NCBI GenBank assembly: GCA_963792855.1
Contig: CAWBXZ010000018.1
Span: forward strand, 434,001 to 498,000
DNA length: 64,000 bases
Direction: 5' to 3'
Origin: SG8-40 sp963792855
GTDB taxonomy: Bacteria > Pseudomonadota > Gammaproteobacteria > Burkholderiales > Eutrophovitaceae
The position numbers and the translations under genes were made by a program. Every line of letters begins with the position of its first letter. Within the stretch, counting starts at the first letter, position 1. The notes below the pieces were generated by a model. The model ran no database searches. It saw only the letters and a list, made by a program, of their open reading frames with translations, and was not told where the DNA came from. This document shows positions 1 through 8,478 of the stretch, one piece after another.

Positions 1-209
1 CACGGGCAAGAGTCAATCAACAACTGATCGCACGCGCACAGTGGGCGTCGAACCAGTTCCGCGAGATGGGGCGTGCCGATGCGCAGGAGCTCGGCGTGTG
101 GCTGACGGGTTCGGTCCAGGGAGTCATCCTGATGGCAAACGCGCTCGGCGATCCGGCGGTAATCGAAAGGCAGATCAGCCAGCTCAAGGCCTGGGTGCAG
201 CGGTTCTGA
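1..209 (+). CDS. TetR/AcrR-family transcriptional regulator, C-terminal fragment
   Basis: An open frame enters from the left edge (codons in phase from base 3) and stops at a TGA at 207-209, giving about 68 residues. The tail contains GVWLTGSVQGVILMANAL followed by an amphipathic helix, which resembles the C-terminal ligand-binding domain of TetR repressors. The DNA-binding helix-turn-helix lies outside the window, so the family call rests on the tail alone. It is followed 63 bases later by a dehalogenase and two glutathione transferases on the same strand, so it may be the local repressor of that detoxification operon. That role is inferred from context. Confidence 0.6.
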   Translation, partial: RARVNQQLIARAQWASNQFREMGRADAQELGVWLTGSVQGVILMANALGDPAVIERQISQLKAWVQRF

Positions 210-272
210 CAAGGCCGGGCCCGGAAACGTCAGTCGCGCTTGAACCAACCAGTGGAAGAAAGAGGTTACCCA

Positions 273-944
273 ATGAAGTCAGTTCTGTTATTCGATGTGA
301 ATGAATCGCTACTGGACCTCGGTGCGCTTGCGCCGCATTTCGAGCGTGTGTTCGGCGACGGCGAGGTCTTGTACCAGTGGTTCGGCCAGGTGTTGCAAAC
401 GGCGATGCTGACGGTGATCCTGCAGCAGTACAGCGATTTCGCCAAGGTCGGGCGTAGCGCCCTGGATATGATGGCTGAGAAACACAGCGTTTCGCTGACC
501 GACGACGACCGCACGAAGATACTTGGCGGCATGCGCACCCTGCCGCCGCACCCGGATGTCCTGGCCGGGTTCGAGAAATTTCGCAGCGCCGGTTATCGGA
601 TGGCGTCATTGACCAATTCACCGCCCGCTGTTGCGCAAGCCCAGTTGGAAAACGCAGGTATCGCACCGTTTCTCGAGAAAATCATCTCCGTTGACGAAGT
701 GAAGAGCCTCAAGCCGGCAGCCAGCGTCTATCACCATGCGGCGGGGGTCATGGGAGTCGATCCCGCGCAAACGCGTCTCATTGCTGCGCATGCCTGGGAT
801 GTCACGGGCGCAATGGGTGCCGGTTGCAAGGCGGCGTTTATCGCCCGCCGCGGGATGGTGCTCAATCCCCTGTTTGCGCCGCCCGACGTTGTGGCGCCTG
901 ACCTGATTCAGGTGGCGGATCGGATCATTGCGGCGGAAGCATGA
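273..944 (+). CDS. Haloacid dehalogenase, type II (HAD superfamily)
   Basis: This 223-residue protein fits the cytoplasmic L-2-haloacid dehalogenase group, which hydrolyses 2-halo acids through an aspartyl-ester intermediate. HAD motif I is at the N-terminus, with the probable nucleophile Asp8 in LLFDVNESLLDL. Motif II is SLTNS (about 112-116), the motif III lysine is Lys147 in SLKP, and motif IV is HAWDVTGA with Asp176. I chose the ATG at 273, which follows an AAGAGG ribosome site, over a TTG further upstream. The pairing with two glutathione transferase genes suggests handling of electrophilic or halogenated compounds. The true substrate cannot be read from sequence. Confidence 0.82.
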   Translation: MKSVLLFDVNESLLDLGALAPHFERVFGDGEVLYQWFGQVLQTAMLTVILQQYSDFAKVGRSALDMMAEKHSVSLTDDDRTKILGGMRTLPPHPDVLAGFEKFRSAGYRMASLTNSPPAVAQAQLENAGIAPFLEKIISVDEVKSLKPAASVYHHAAGVMGVDPAQTRLIAAHAWDVTGAMGAGCKAAFIARRGMVLNPLFAPPDVVAPDLIQVADRIIAAEA

Positions 945-993
945 AGCAGGACGCACAGTTTGCAGTATTGGTGACACCGAACGAGGAAGCTGA

Positions 994-1701
994 ATGATTG
1001 ACCTTTATTACTGGCCGACGCCAAACGGCCACAAGATTACGATTTACCTTGAGGAAACCGGCACGGATTACCGCATTCATCCGGTGCACATTGGCCGGGG
1101 CGAACAGTTCAAGCCGGATTTTCTGAAGATCGCCCCCAACAACCGCATGCCCGCGATCATCGACCGTCACCCGGCGGATGGTGGCGAACCGATTTCAATT
1201 TTCGAATCCGGTGCGATCCTGCTTTACCTCGCGGAGAAAACCGGAAAGTACCTCCCGGCGGATACCCGCGGCCGCGTCGAGGTGCTGCAGTGGCTGTTCT
1301 GGCAGATGGCCGGGCTCGGCCCGATGGCGGGACAGAATCATCATTTCGTGAAATACGCACCGGAAAAGCTGCCTTACGCCATGGATCGCTATATCAACGA
1401 AACATCGCGTCTGTACGCGGTGCTCGACCGTCGTCTGGCCGATCGCGCTTATGTCGCGGGCGACTACTCGATTGCCGACATGGCCGCTTATCCCTGGGTT
1501 GTTCCGCACGAGCGCCAGCAGCAGGATCTCGACGCGTTTCCGAATTTGAAGCGCTGGTTCGAAACCATCCGCGTGCGCCCTGCCGTGGTGCGTGCTTACG
1601 ACAAAGGTGCGGCGATCAGTTCAAAGCCGGTCGTCGATGAGGACGCGAAGAAGTTCCTGTTTGGCCAGACCGCCGACACCATTCGCGCGGGTGCGAAATG
1701 A
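994..1701 (+). CDS. yfcG: YfcG-like glutathione transferase / disulfide-bond oxidoreductase
   Basis: This is a 235-residue two-domain glutathione transferase. The N-terminal thioredoxin-like domain begins with PTPNGHKIT, placing Thr9 and Asn11 where E. coli YfcG has its catalytic Thr9 and Asn11. The glutathione-binding segment IFESGAILLYLAEKTGKY lies near residues 68-85. The all-helical C-terminal domain carries SIADMAAYPWV, typical of the family. Nu-class YfcG enzymes bind two glutathiones and act as disulfide reductases rather than classical conjugating transferases. Its ATGA stop/start overlap with the next gene (1698-1701) shows translational coupling within the dehalogenase operon. Confidence 0.88.
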   Translation: MIDLYYWPTPNGHKITIYLEETGTDYRIHPVHIGRGEQFKPDFLKIAPNNRMPAIIDRHPADGGEPISIFESGAILLYLAEKTGKYLPADTRGRVEVLQWLFWQMAGLGPMAGQNHHFVKYAPEKLPYAMDRYINETSRLYAVLDRRLADRAYVAGDYSIADMAAYPWVVPHERQQQDLDAFPNLKRWFETIRVRPAVVRAYDKGAAISSKPVVDEDAKKFLFGQTADTIRAGAK

Positions 1702-2396
1702 GTATTGAACTTTATGATCTTGCAACGGCTGATCCGGAGCTGCGATTTTCACCCTATTGCTGGCGCGTGAAAATGGCACTGGCGCACAAGGCGCTTGAAT
1801 GGCGGGAGATCGCGTGCTGCTTCACCGATAAAGATCGGCTGCCGCAGCCCAATGCCGGCACCGTTCCCGTGTTGGTCGATGACGGCAAGGTGATCGGCGA
1901 CTCCTGGCAGATTGCCGAGTATCTTGACCAGCGCTATCCGGAAAACCCCCTGTTTGCCTGCGATGAAGCCAGATCGGTTGCGTTGCTGGTGAAGTTCTGG
2001 ATCGAGCGCACGGTGCAGCCTTTTATCACCCGGATGGGAGTCGGTGATTTCATGGCGACCTTGCATGAAAAAGACAAACCGTACTTCCGGGAATCGCGTG
2101 AAAAGCGTTTCGGCATGAGCATCGAGCAGTACATGCGCGGGCGCGAGCAGGCGCGCGAGGGGTTCAATGCGGCGCTCGAGCCGCTGCGTGCAATGCTCGC
2201 TGAACAGCCCTATGTCGCCGGGCGGCAGCCGGCGTATGCGGACTACATCGTCTTCGGGGCCTTGCAATGGATGCGCTGCGGCTCGCCCTTCCCGGCGCTG
2301 AAGCAAGACGACCCGGTCTTCGCCTATCGCGAGCGTCTGCTTGACCTGTTCGACGGGCTGGGGCGCAAGGCGCATCACCGGGAAGTGCTGGCGTGA
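1698..2396 (+). CDS. Glutathione S-transferase, beta-etherase (LigE)-like
   Basis: This 232-residue glutathione transferase starts inside the stop codon of the YfcG-like gene. The N-terminal domain has RFSPYCWRVKMALAHKAL, which resembles the start of LigE/LigF beta-etherases that cleave lignin-derived aryl ethers with glutathione. It continues with AGTVPVLVDDGKVIGDSWQIAEYL, the glutathione-binding fold. The C-terminal helical domain contains PAYADYIVFGALQWMRC. Family membership is clear, but beta-etherase activity is only suggested because many relatives act on other substrates. The tight coupling to a YfcG-like enzyme fits a two-step pathway in which one enzyme forms a glutathione adduct and the other removes it; this is inference. 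Confidence 0.75.
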   Translation: MSIELYDLATADPELRFSPYCWRVKMALAHKALEWREIACCFTDKDRLPQPNAGTVPVLVDDGKVIGDSWQIAEYLDQRYPENPLFACDEARSVALLVKFWIERTVQPFITRMGVGDFMATLHEKDKPYFRESREKRFGMSIEQYMRGREQAREGFNAALEPLRAMLAEQPYVAGRQPAYADYIVFGALQWMRCGSPFPALKQDDPVFAYRERLLDLFDGLGRKAHHREVLA

Positions 2397-2406
2397 GCGA
2401 GTCGTC

Positions 2407-3069
2407 ATGAAATCGTTCGCCAGTCTCTACAAGGCAGCGCTGGGCAAGCACGGTGAAGCAGAGCTGAAGACGCGTTTGCCAAAAGCGAAAACAGCGCGTG
2501 CGCTGTCGGCGACGCCGGACGATCGTTACTTGTCGGCGATGGCCAGGTGCATTTTCCAGGCGGGGTTTGTCTGGAAGGTCGTCGACAACATGTGGCCGGG
2601 ATTCGAGGAAGTGTTTTGCGGTTTTTCGCCGGATCAACTTGCCGGACTGACACCCAGGCAGATCGATTCGATCAAGCAGGACGAGCGCATCATCCGCAAT
2701 CCGCAGAAGATCAAGGCGGTGTTGGAGAATGCACAGTTTGTCTCGCACGTATCCACAGAGCATGGCGGGTTTGGCCGATGGCTGGCGAACTGGCCGGCCG
2801 ATGACATGGCGGGCTTGTGGCACAAGCTGGCGCGCGAAGGCAGCCGCCTCGGAGGAATCACCGGTCCGCGTTTCTTGCGTGTTGTCGGCAAGGACACGTA
2901 CATATTTTCGCCAGATGTCGTCTCCGCATTGATCGCCGCTGGCGTTGTTGACAAGGCGCCGGCAGGCAAGGCCGCGCTGGCAGCCTGCCATGATGCGTTT
3001 GCGCGATGGCGTGAGGAAAGCGGACGTCCCTGGTGCGAAATCAGCATGATCGCCGCATGCTCGGTTTAG
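2407..3069 (+). CDS. DNA-3-methyladenine glycosylase I-like protein
   Basis: This 220-residue protein resembles the adenine glycosylase family (Tag, PF03352) that excises 3-methyladenine in base-excision repair. The stretch CIFQAGFVWKVVDNMWPGFE followed by GFSPDQLAGLTPRQI and RIIRNPQKI matches the family's helix-hairpin-helix core. The N-terminal Cys and His zinc ligands of E. coli Tag are not visible, so it is a diverged member. The ATG at 2407 gives the natural family start, 10 bases after the preceding glutathione transferase stop. Co-transcription with detoxification genes would link alkylating-agent defence to DNA repair, which is inference. Confidence 0.7.
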   Translation: MKSFASLYKAALGKHGEAELKTRLPKAKTARALSATPDDRYLSAMARCIFQAGFVWKVVDNMWPGFEEVFCGFSPDQLAGLTPRQIDSIKQDERIIRNPQKIKAVLENAQFVSHVSTEHGGFGRWLANWPADDMAGLWHKLAREGSRLGGITGPRFLRVVGKDTYIFSPDVVSALIAAGVVDKAPAGKAALAACHDAFARWREESGRPWCEISMIAACSV

Positions 3070-3105
3070 GCGCCGTATCCGTTTAGACGCCTGTTTGGCT
3101 CAGGC

Positions 3106-3660
3106 TCAGCGGCCGGATTCGATTTCGCGATACTCGACGGCAAGTATTTCGAGTTCCTCTTCGCCCGAAGGGGATCGCAACACCACCACGTCGCCCTCGC
3201 GCGCCTTGAGCAGCGCCTTCGCCAGCGGTGATATCCAGCTGATCAGGTTGCGCGATGCGTCGGCTTCGTCGATGCCAACGATCGAGTAGGTCTTTTCGTC
3301 GCCGTTGTCGTGCCCGACCGTCACCGTTGCACCGAAGAATACCTGGTCGGTTGGTTCCCGGTTTGCCGGATCGACCACGACTGCCGCGTCGAGGCGTTTG
3401 GTCAGGAAACGGATGCGACGATCGATTTCACGCAAACGGCGTTTGCCGTAGATGTAGTCGGCATTTTCAGAGCGGTCGCCGTTGGAGGCCGCCCACTGGA
3501 TCACCTTCACCAGTTCCGGGCGTTCCTTGTCGAGCAGCTGCAATGCCTCTTCCCTGAGCTTCCTGAAACCGGCCGGTGTCACGTAGTTCCGGGTGCTGGC
3601 CGGCGTCCCGCTCTGCTCATCGCGGTTATCAGAGGATTTGCTGCTGGTTGTCTTTTGCAT
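3106..3660 (-). CDS. greB: Transcription elongation factor GreB
   Basis: GreB binds in the secondary channel of RNA polymerase and stimulates cleavage of backtracked RNA. The 184-residue protein has the N-terminal coiled coil with the GreB-typical NGDRSENADYIYGKRRLRE, including the acidic tip residues, followed by the C-terminal FKBP-like globular domain (about 100-184). An unusually polar leader of about 25 residues rich in Ser, Lys and Asp precedes the first conserved residue. I chose the ATG at 3660; a TTG eleven codons upstream is open but has no better ribosome site. It converges with the glycosylase gene and stands alone. Confidence 0.93.
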   Translation of the reverse strand: MQKTTSSKSSDNRDEQSGTPASTRNYVTPAGFRKLREEALQLLDKERPELVKVIQWAASNGDRSENADYIYGKRRLREIDRRIRFLTKRLDAAVVVDPANREPTDQVFFGATVTVGHDNGDEKTYSIVGIDEADASRNLISWISPLAKALLKAREGDVVVLRSPSGEEELEILAVEYREIESGR

Positions 3661-3880
3661 CTGGAGACGAAAGCCGGATCGAGCCACGGGCAATTTTCAG
3701 GCAAGTTGTCATTGTACGTGCAGCCGCTGTGTCCGAAGCGCATGCAAAGGGCTTGCGTTTCCTGGATTAACCCTGATCGGGTAACGGTTGTTCAGCCCGC
3801 AGGGTACGGCAGAAGTGGACCGTTCTGACGTAAAATCGTGCGCGTTATCGTTTCGATTGACTGGACAAGGAGACAAACCA

Positions 3881-4381
3881 ATGGCGATCAAGGTTGGTGA
3901 TCGAATCCCGGGTGGCAAGCTGTGGGAATTCATTGAAGAGGAAACGCCGGGTTGCAGTATCGGCCCGAATGAATTCAATGTTGCGGACCTGATCAAGGGA
4001 AAGCGCATTGCGGTGTTCGCGTTGCCCGGCGCGTTTACGCCGACTTGCTCGGCCAAACACCTGCCGGGCTACGTGGCAAAAGCGGAGCAATTGAAGAAGA
4101 AAGTCGACGAGATCTGGTGCCTTTCGGTCAACGACGCGTTCGTCATGGGTGCCTGGGGCCGGGAAAGTGGCGCCACCGGCAAGGTCCGCATGATGGCTGA
4201 CGGCAACGGCGAACTGACCAAAGCCTTGGGAATGGAACTTGATCTTACCGCGCGAGGAATTGGTGTGCGGTCACAGCGCTATTCCATGTTGCTCGATGAC
4301 GGGGTGGTGAAAACGCTGAATATCGAGGGGCCGGGCAAATTCGAGGTCAGTGACGCAGACACCATGCTCAAGCAGGTCTGA
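3881..4381 (+). CDS. Peroxiredoxin, Prx5/AhpE-type redoxin family
   Basis: This 166-residue cytosolic thiol peroxidase reduces hydrogen peroxide and organic peroxides. The active-site motif PGAFTPTC gives the P-x3-T-x2-C signature with peroxidatic Cys56. Other cysteines sit at about positions 25 and 80, so a resolving thiol is available, but which one is used is unknown. Residues after the active site (HLPGYV, IWCLSVND, GVRSQRYSMLLDDG) match the Prx5 subgroup found in many proteobacteria. The ATG at 3881 follows CAAGGAGAC, a strong ribosome site. It is a single-gene unit ahead of a small lipoprotein gene. Confidence 0.9.
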   Translation: MAIKVGDRIPGGKLWEFIEEETPGCSIGPNEFNVADLIKGKRIAVFALPGAFTPTCSAKHLPGYVAKAEQLKKKVDEIWCLSVNDAFVMGAWGRESGATGKVRMMADGNGELTKALGMELDLTARGIGVRSQRYSMLLDDGVVKTLNIEGPGKFEVSDADTMLKQV

Positions 4382-4433
4382 AGAATGGGTTAATGGCGCC
4401 GAACTTGCTTCACCCTGCTTGTCAGGAGGCGCC

Positions 4434-4658
4434 ATGAAATCTGTTTATTTCGTCGTTTTTGCATGTCTGTTGTTGTCAACGGGGGGCTGTGGCCTCGAGA
4501 CCGCGGGTTCGGCCGCGACCAGTGCCAGCCTCAAGAAACAGGAACTCGAACAAGGCCGCAAGAGCCTGGAGCGGGCCCAGTTTCAGGTCAATCAGGCCAA
4601 TTCAACCGCGACTGTGCGGCTGGAAGATTTAAACCTCGACGAGGACACTGAAGAGTAG
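4434..4658 (+). CDS. Small coiled-coil lipoprotein, hypothetical
   Basis: This 74-residue protein begins at an ATG preceded by a good CAGGAGGC ribosome site. A hydrophobic leader ends in LLLSTGGC, a plausible lipobox, so maturation at Cys19 is expected. The mature part is short, charged and probably helical (LKKQELEQGRKSLERAQFQV), ending in the acidic tail DLNLDEDTEE. I do not recognise a named family. It lies 52 bases after the peroxiredoxin gene and may share its transcript. A small envelope-anchored protein is the limit of what can be supported. Confidence 0.65.
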   Translation: MKSVYFVVFACLLLSTGGCGLETAGSAATSASLKKQELEQGRKSLERAQFQVNQANSTATVRLEDLNLDEDTEE

Positions 4659-4696
4659 TTCGCGCGCGGTCAGACCGGGCCGATAGCCGGCCGGCT

Positions 4697-5509
4697 TCAG
4701 GCCGGCGTTGGCTGACCGGTTTTCACAAAATCGATCAAGGCGTCGAGCACGGCATCCGGTTGTTCGCTCATCAACGAGTGGCCGGTGCCCTCCAGCAACA
4801 CGGTTCTGGCTTCGCGAAAGTTTTCGGCCACTTGCCTGGCGGCCCGCGGTGGTGTCATCAAGTCACGCTGTCCGAGAACCATCAGGACCGGACACTGCAC
4901 TTTTTTCGCCGCATCCAGCCCCTCTTTATAGTCGTTGCAGGCGGTGAAATCAGCGTGCAGCGTACCTTCCGCCGAGCGTTCCATCAGCCGGATACTGTTT
5001 CCCAGCATCCAGGCGCCGGGCACCCTGTTGCCGCCGAGCTGTGCGCGCGGGCTGTGTGCGAACGCATTGATCAGTTCAAAGGCAACGTGATCGTTGGCAG
5101 CCGACGTTTCGAGCAGCACGTCGGAAACCGGCATCGGCACTGCCGTACCGACAAGGACCAGGCCGTTTACCCTTGACGGATGGCGGGCAGCCGCTTCCAG
5201 GCCAATCAGCGAGCCCATACTGTGGCCGACGATCCAGCACCGGGCAACACCGACCGCATCCAGGAAGGCGACGAGCCATTGTGCGAGCGCGCCAACGTTG
5301 TCGAGTGTCGCACCTTGCGATCTTCCGTGGCCCGGCAAATCGACCGCGAGTGCATTCCAGCCGTGATAGGCAAAGTACCGGCTTTGCAGCGACCAGACGC
5401 TATGATCGTTCGCTGCGCCATGAACGAACACGATGGTGGGCAACGAGGCGTCGAACGGCCGGTTCGCGGTGTACGCATACGATTTCCTGCCAGCTACGGT
5501 CGTGAACAA
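4697..5509 (-). CDS. Alpha/beta-fold hydrolase
   Basis: This 270-residue single-domain hydrolase has a complete catalytic triad: nucleophile Ser97 in GHSMGS, Asp216 in GQRDLMTPP and His244 in GTGHSLM. The oxyanion-hole segment FVHGAAND is near residue 28 and the DLPGHGRS signature near 58. There is no signal peptide, so it is cytosolic. It is the last gene of a minus-strand operon, starting 14 bases after the metY-like stop, downstream of a D-threonine aldolase-like gene. The substrate is unknown; the operon suggests an ester or thioester linked to amino-acid metabolism, but this is weak inference. Confidence 0.83.
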   Translation of the reverse strand: MFTTVAGRKSYAYTANRPFDASLPTIVFVHGAANDHSVWSLQSRYFAYHGWNALAVDLPGHGRSQGATLDNVGALAQWLVAFLDAVGVARCWIVGHSMGSLIGLEAAARHPSRVNGLVLVGTAVPMPVSDVLLETSAANDHVAFELINAFAHSPRAQLGGNRVPGAWMLGNSIRLMERSAEGTLHADFTACNDYKEGLDAAKKVQCPVLMVLGQRDLMTPPRAARQVAENFREARTVLLEGTGHSLMSEQPDAVLDALIDFVKTGQPTPA

Positions 5510-5523
5510 TGCGTGCCCCCTTG

Positions 5524-6819
5524 TCAGGCTTTCTGGCTCGCGCGCAGCGCCCGCGAAAGATCCTCGATCAGATCATCTGCGGCTTCGAGTCCGACAGAAA
5601 GCCGCACCGTGCCTTCGGAGATCCCCGCGTTGCGCAGTGCTGTCGCATCCATGCGGTAGTGCGTGGTCGTCGCCGGGTGTATCACCAGCGACTTGGCGTC
5701 ACCGACGTTGGCAAGATGCGAAAAAATCTTCAGCGCCTCGATAAAGCGCCGCCCGGCTTCGCGCCCGCCTTTGAGCTCAAAGCTGAACACCGCGCCGCAA
5801 CCGCTGGGCAGGAGCTTCGCTGCCAGTTGGTGATCCGGGTGGGACTGCAGTTCCGGATACACGACGTGGGAGACGGCATCGTTTGCGTCGAGGAATTTCA
5901 CCACTGCCCGGACGTTCTCGATGTGACGTTGCATCCGCGGTCCCAGGGTCTCGACCCCCTGCATGATCTGGAAGGCGTTCATCGGGCTCATGCACGCGCC
6001 GAAGTCGCGTATCCCTTCGCGCCGTGCGCGCAGCAGGAAGGCGGCGGTGGTCGATTCTTCGGTAAACACCATGCCGTGGAACCCTTCATAGGGTTCGGTC
6101 AGGGTTGGAAACTTGCCGGACTTGTCCCAGTCGAAGCCGCCGCCATCGACCAGCAGTCCGCCGATGGCCACGCCGTGACCGCCGAGAAACTTGGTCGCGG
6201 AGTGAAAAATCAGGTCTGCGCCCAGCTCGAACGGGCGCATCAGGTAAGGCGTGGTAAACGTTGAATCGACGAGCAACGGCAGCCCGGCATCGTGGGCCAG
6301 CGCGGCAACGCGCGGAATATCCAGAACGTCCAGGCCCGGATTGCCCAGCGTCTCGCCGAACACGAGCCGCGTCTGCGGGCGAATCGCCGCGCGAAACGCG
6401 TCAACATCGCGCGCATTGACGAAAGTGGTTTCGATGCCGAAGCGCGGCAGCGTATAGCGCAACAGATTGTGCGAGCCGCCGTAGAGCGAACCTGACGCCA
6501 CGATGTGCGAACCAGCGCCCATCAAGGTCGTGATTGCCAGGTGCAGCGCCGCCTGTCCGCTTGCCGTGGCGATAGCGCCAACACCCCCCTCCAGCGCGGC
6601 GATTCGTTCCTCGAGGGCCGAGTTGGTCGGATTCGAGATGCGCGAATAGACATGCCCGGCGCGTTCCATGTTGAACAACGAGGCGGCATGGTCGGTATCC
6701 GGAAAGACGTACGACGTCGTGTAGTAAATGGGCTGGGCCCGCGCGCCGTATTCCGGGTCCGGTTGCTGGCCGGCATGCAGGCTGAGGGTATCGAGGTGAT
6801 ATGTTTTCGAGGCTGCCAT
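5524..6819 (-). CDS. metY: O-acetylhomoserine aminocarboxypropyltransferase (sulfhydrylase)
   Basis: This 431-residue PLP enzyme of the Cys/Met-metabolism family makes homocysteine from O-acetylhomoserine and sulfide. The family's typical length is met. Key elements are QPIYYTTSYVF near residue 30, the phosphate-binding YSRISNPTN (58-66), GSLYGGSHNL (about 110-119), and the PLP lysine Lys210 in HSATKFLGGHG. The C-terminal LSVGLEAADDLIEDL is characteristic. The ATG at 6819 gives the family start even though the frame is open further upstream. It is the middle gene of an operon, 28 bases after the D-threonine aldolase-like gene. A cystathionine gamma-synthase-like specificity cannot be fully excluded. 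Confidence 0.9.
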   Translation of the reverse strand: MAASKTYHLDTLSLHAGQQPDPEYGARAQPIYYTTSYVFPDTDHAASLFNMERAGHVYSRISNPTNSALEERIAALEGGVGAIATASGQAALHLAITTLMGAGSHIVASGSLYGGSHNLLRYTLPRFGIETTFVNARDVDAFRAAIRPQTRLVFGETLGNPGLDVLDIPRVAALAHDAGLPLLVDSTFTTPYLMRPFELGADLIFHSATKFLGGHGVAIGGLLVDGGGFDWDKSGKFPTLTEPYEGFHGMVFTEESTTAAFLLRARREGIRDFGACMSPMNAFQIMQGVETLGPRMQRHIENVRAVVKFLDANDAVSHVVYPELQSHPDHQLAAKLLPSGCGAVFSFELKGGREAGRRFIEALKIFSHLANVGDAKSLVIHPATTTHYRMDATALRNAGISEGTVRLSVGLEAADDLIEDLSRALRASQKA

Positions 6820-6847
6820 GGGTTGGAGTCGGTAGTGTCCGTTCGAA

Positions 6848-7972
6848 TCAGAACAGCGCGCCGCGCGCCGTGATGGGCCACACGGCTTCAACGGTATCGC
6901 CCCGGTAGCCGACGATCCAGTCGTGCAGGTTGACCGTCGGGTCGCAATGCCCGGGAATGAGGCGCAGCTTGTGACCGAGCGGATAGCGGGAAGCGTCGTC
7001 GACGCGCAGCACGCCGTGCTCATCAGAGGCACCCAGGTATTCGGCACCGCCTTGCGCCACGGTGGGCATTCCGGAGTCCACCGACAAGGCCTTCAGCCCC
7101 GCATCGACGATCGCACGCCCGGGCTTGGCATGGCTCAGGACACTGGTCCATACGAACAGGCTGTGCGCGAAAGTCTGAACCGGCTTGCCGTCTGCGCCGA
7201 GATTTCTCGCGTAGTCGGCATCCATGAAGATGTAAGAGCCGGGCTGGATCTCGTTGTAGACCTTGCTCGCGGCTTCCAGCGCGTAGGTGCCGGTGCCGGC
7301 GCCGGTAACGATCTCGCAGTCAATCCCGTCGGAGCGTAACAGCGCGATCGTATCGCGGACCATTTCCACAGCCCGATCAATCAGCGACCGGCGTTCTTCA
7401 CTGGAGCGCACATGCTGGGCAGCGCCCTGATAGGCGTGAATGCCCTTGAAGTGAAGGTGGCTGCTCGATGCGACCTTTGCGACGAGTGCGCGGGCAGGCT
7501 CGCCCGGAGCCACGCCGCAACGGTTTGCGCCGACATCGATTTCAACCAGTACATTCAGTGAAACCCTGTGCTTTGCGGCGGCATCGTTGAGGGCGGCAAC
7601 GTTTGTCGCGTCGTCAACCAGCACACTGACGCGACCGCGCTGTGCCAACGCGATCAGGCGTGCGATCTTGCGCGGCCCCACCACCTGGTTGCTGATCAGC
7701 ACATCCGGTATCCCGCCAGCGAACATTGCCTCCGCTTCGGTGACTTTCTGGCAACAAACGCCGACTGCACCGTGTGCCATCTGCCGCAAGGCGATTTCAG
7801 GGCATTTGTGCGATTTGGCGTGGGGGCGCACGCGGATTCCCTTTCCTGCGAGCGATGCATCCATGCGATCGAGATTGCTTTCGAACGCTTCCATGTCGAG
7901 CAGCAGGGCGGGTGTGTCGACTTCCGTAAGCGGCATGCCGGGTTCGGCGGGGCAAGGTATGTGGAAACTCAT
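6848..7972 (-). CDS. DSD1/D-threonine aldolase family PLP enzyme
   Basis: This 374-residue protein has the alanine-racemase-type TIM barrel (about 20-260) followed by a C-terminal beta domain. The probable PLP lysine is Lys53 in VRPHAKSHKCP, and a metal-binding element GHCDPTVN lies near the C-terminus. This matches D-threonine aldolase, D-serine dehydratase (DSD1) and beta-hydroxyaspartate aldolase. These enzymes are metal-dependent and split or dehydrate D-beta-hydroxy amino acids; the exact reaction cannot be chosen from sequence. It is the first gene of an operon with metY and a hydrolase, so it may feed glycine or serine carbon into methionine metabolism, which is inference. Confidence 0.83.
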   Translation of the reverse strand: MSFHIPCPAEPGMPLTEVDTPALLLDMEAFESNLDRMDASLAGKGIRVRPHAKSHKCPEIALRQMAHGAVGVCCQKVTEAEAMFAGGIPDVLISNQVVGPRKIARLIALAQRGRVSVLVDDATNVAALNDAAAKHRVSLNVLVEIDVGANRCGVAPGEPARALVAKVASSSHLHFKGIHAYQGAAQHVRSSEERRSLIDRAVEMVRDTIALLRSDGIDCEIVTGAGTGTYALEAASKVYNEIQPGSYIFMDADYARNLGADGKPVQTFAHSLFVWTSVLSHAKPGRAIVDAGLKALSVDSGMPTVAQGGAEYLGASDEHGVLRVDDASRYPLGHKLRLIPGHCDPTVNLHDWIVGYRGDTVEAVWPITARGALF

Positions 7973-8084
7973 GATGTGTTTTCCTTTGCTGTTGCCGACA
8001 GGGTCGGGCAGAGCAGTCCGGTACAGAGCGATGCCGCTAACGCGTGTTCATCTGTGCCGTGTCGACGTTGCCCCTGGGGCACAA

Positions 8085-8396
8085 TTACTGATCACGGCCC
8101 TTGAGGCAATCGGAGCGCATGACATTACCGGCACTTTCGACTGTCCAGTTATTTCCGTAGTTGCCGTAAACCAGGTCCAGAATAATGACGAGGTTTTTCT
8201 TCTCGACCGGGTCACCGTAATCTCTTTGATCGAGTTTCGTCCGCGCTTCCTCGCGGCTGACATGGGATTTGCGCCATCCCATCGCCTCGGACGCAAAGGC
8301 GCCGATATCGTCGCAGGTCATGGTTCCAAGTGGATAGGGCGCGGCCTGGGCGCCGCATGCGGCAATTGCGAGTACGGCAAAAAGAAGACGTTTCAT
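8085..8396 (-). CDS. Small secreted protein, hypothetical
   Basis: This 103-residue protein has a Sec signal peptide (MKRLLFAVLAIAACGAQA, cleavage likely after residue 18) and a small mature domain with two cysteines (in TMTCDDIGAFA and SDCLKG) that could form a disulfide bond. The first half contains FASEAMGWRKSHVSREEA. I do not recognise a named family, though short periplasmic proteins of this pattern are common in proteobacteria. It is transcribed away from the HEAT-TPR pair and may share a divergent promoter region with it. Confidence 0.65.
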   Translation of the reverse strand: MKRLLFAVLAIAACGAQAAPYPLGTMTCDDIGAFASEAMGWRKSHVSREEARTKLDQRDYGDPVEKKNLVIILDLVYGNYGNNWTVESAGNVMRSDCLKGRDQ

Positions 8397-8478
8397 GGTT
8401 CCGTTTATCCGGTGCTGTTTATCCGTGGGCTTACAGGGAGTAGTATTTTGCTATCAACAAGCATCAGTCATTGTAACC

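Noticed and set aside
4686..4706. GCCGGCC/GGCCGGC hairpin as a terminator between convergent genes
   Set aside because: It overlaps the last codon of the hydrolase gene and has no T-run; GC-rich coding DNA produces such stems by chance.
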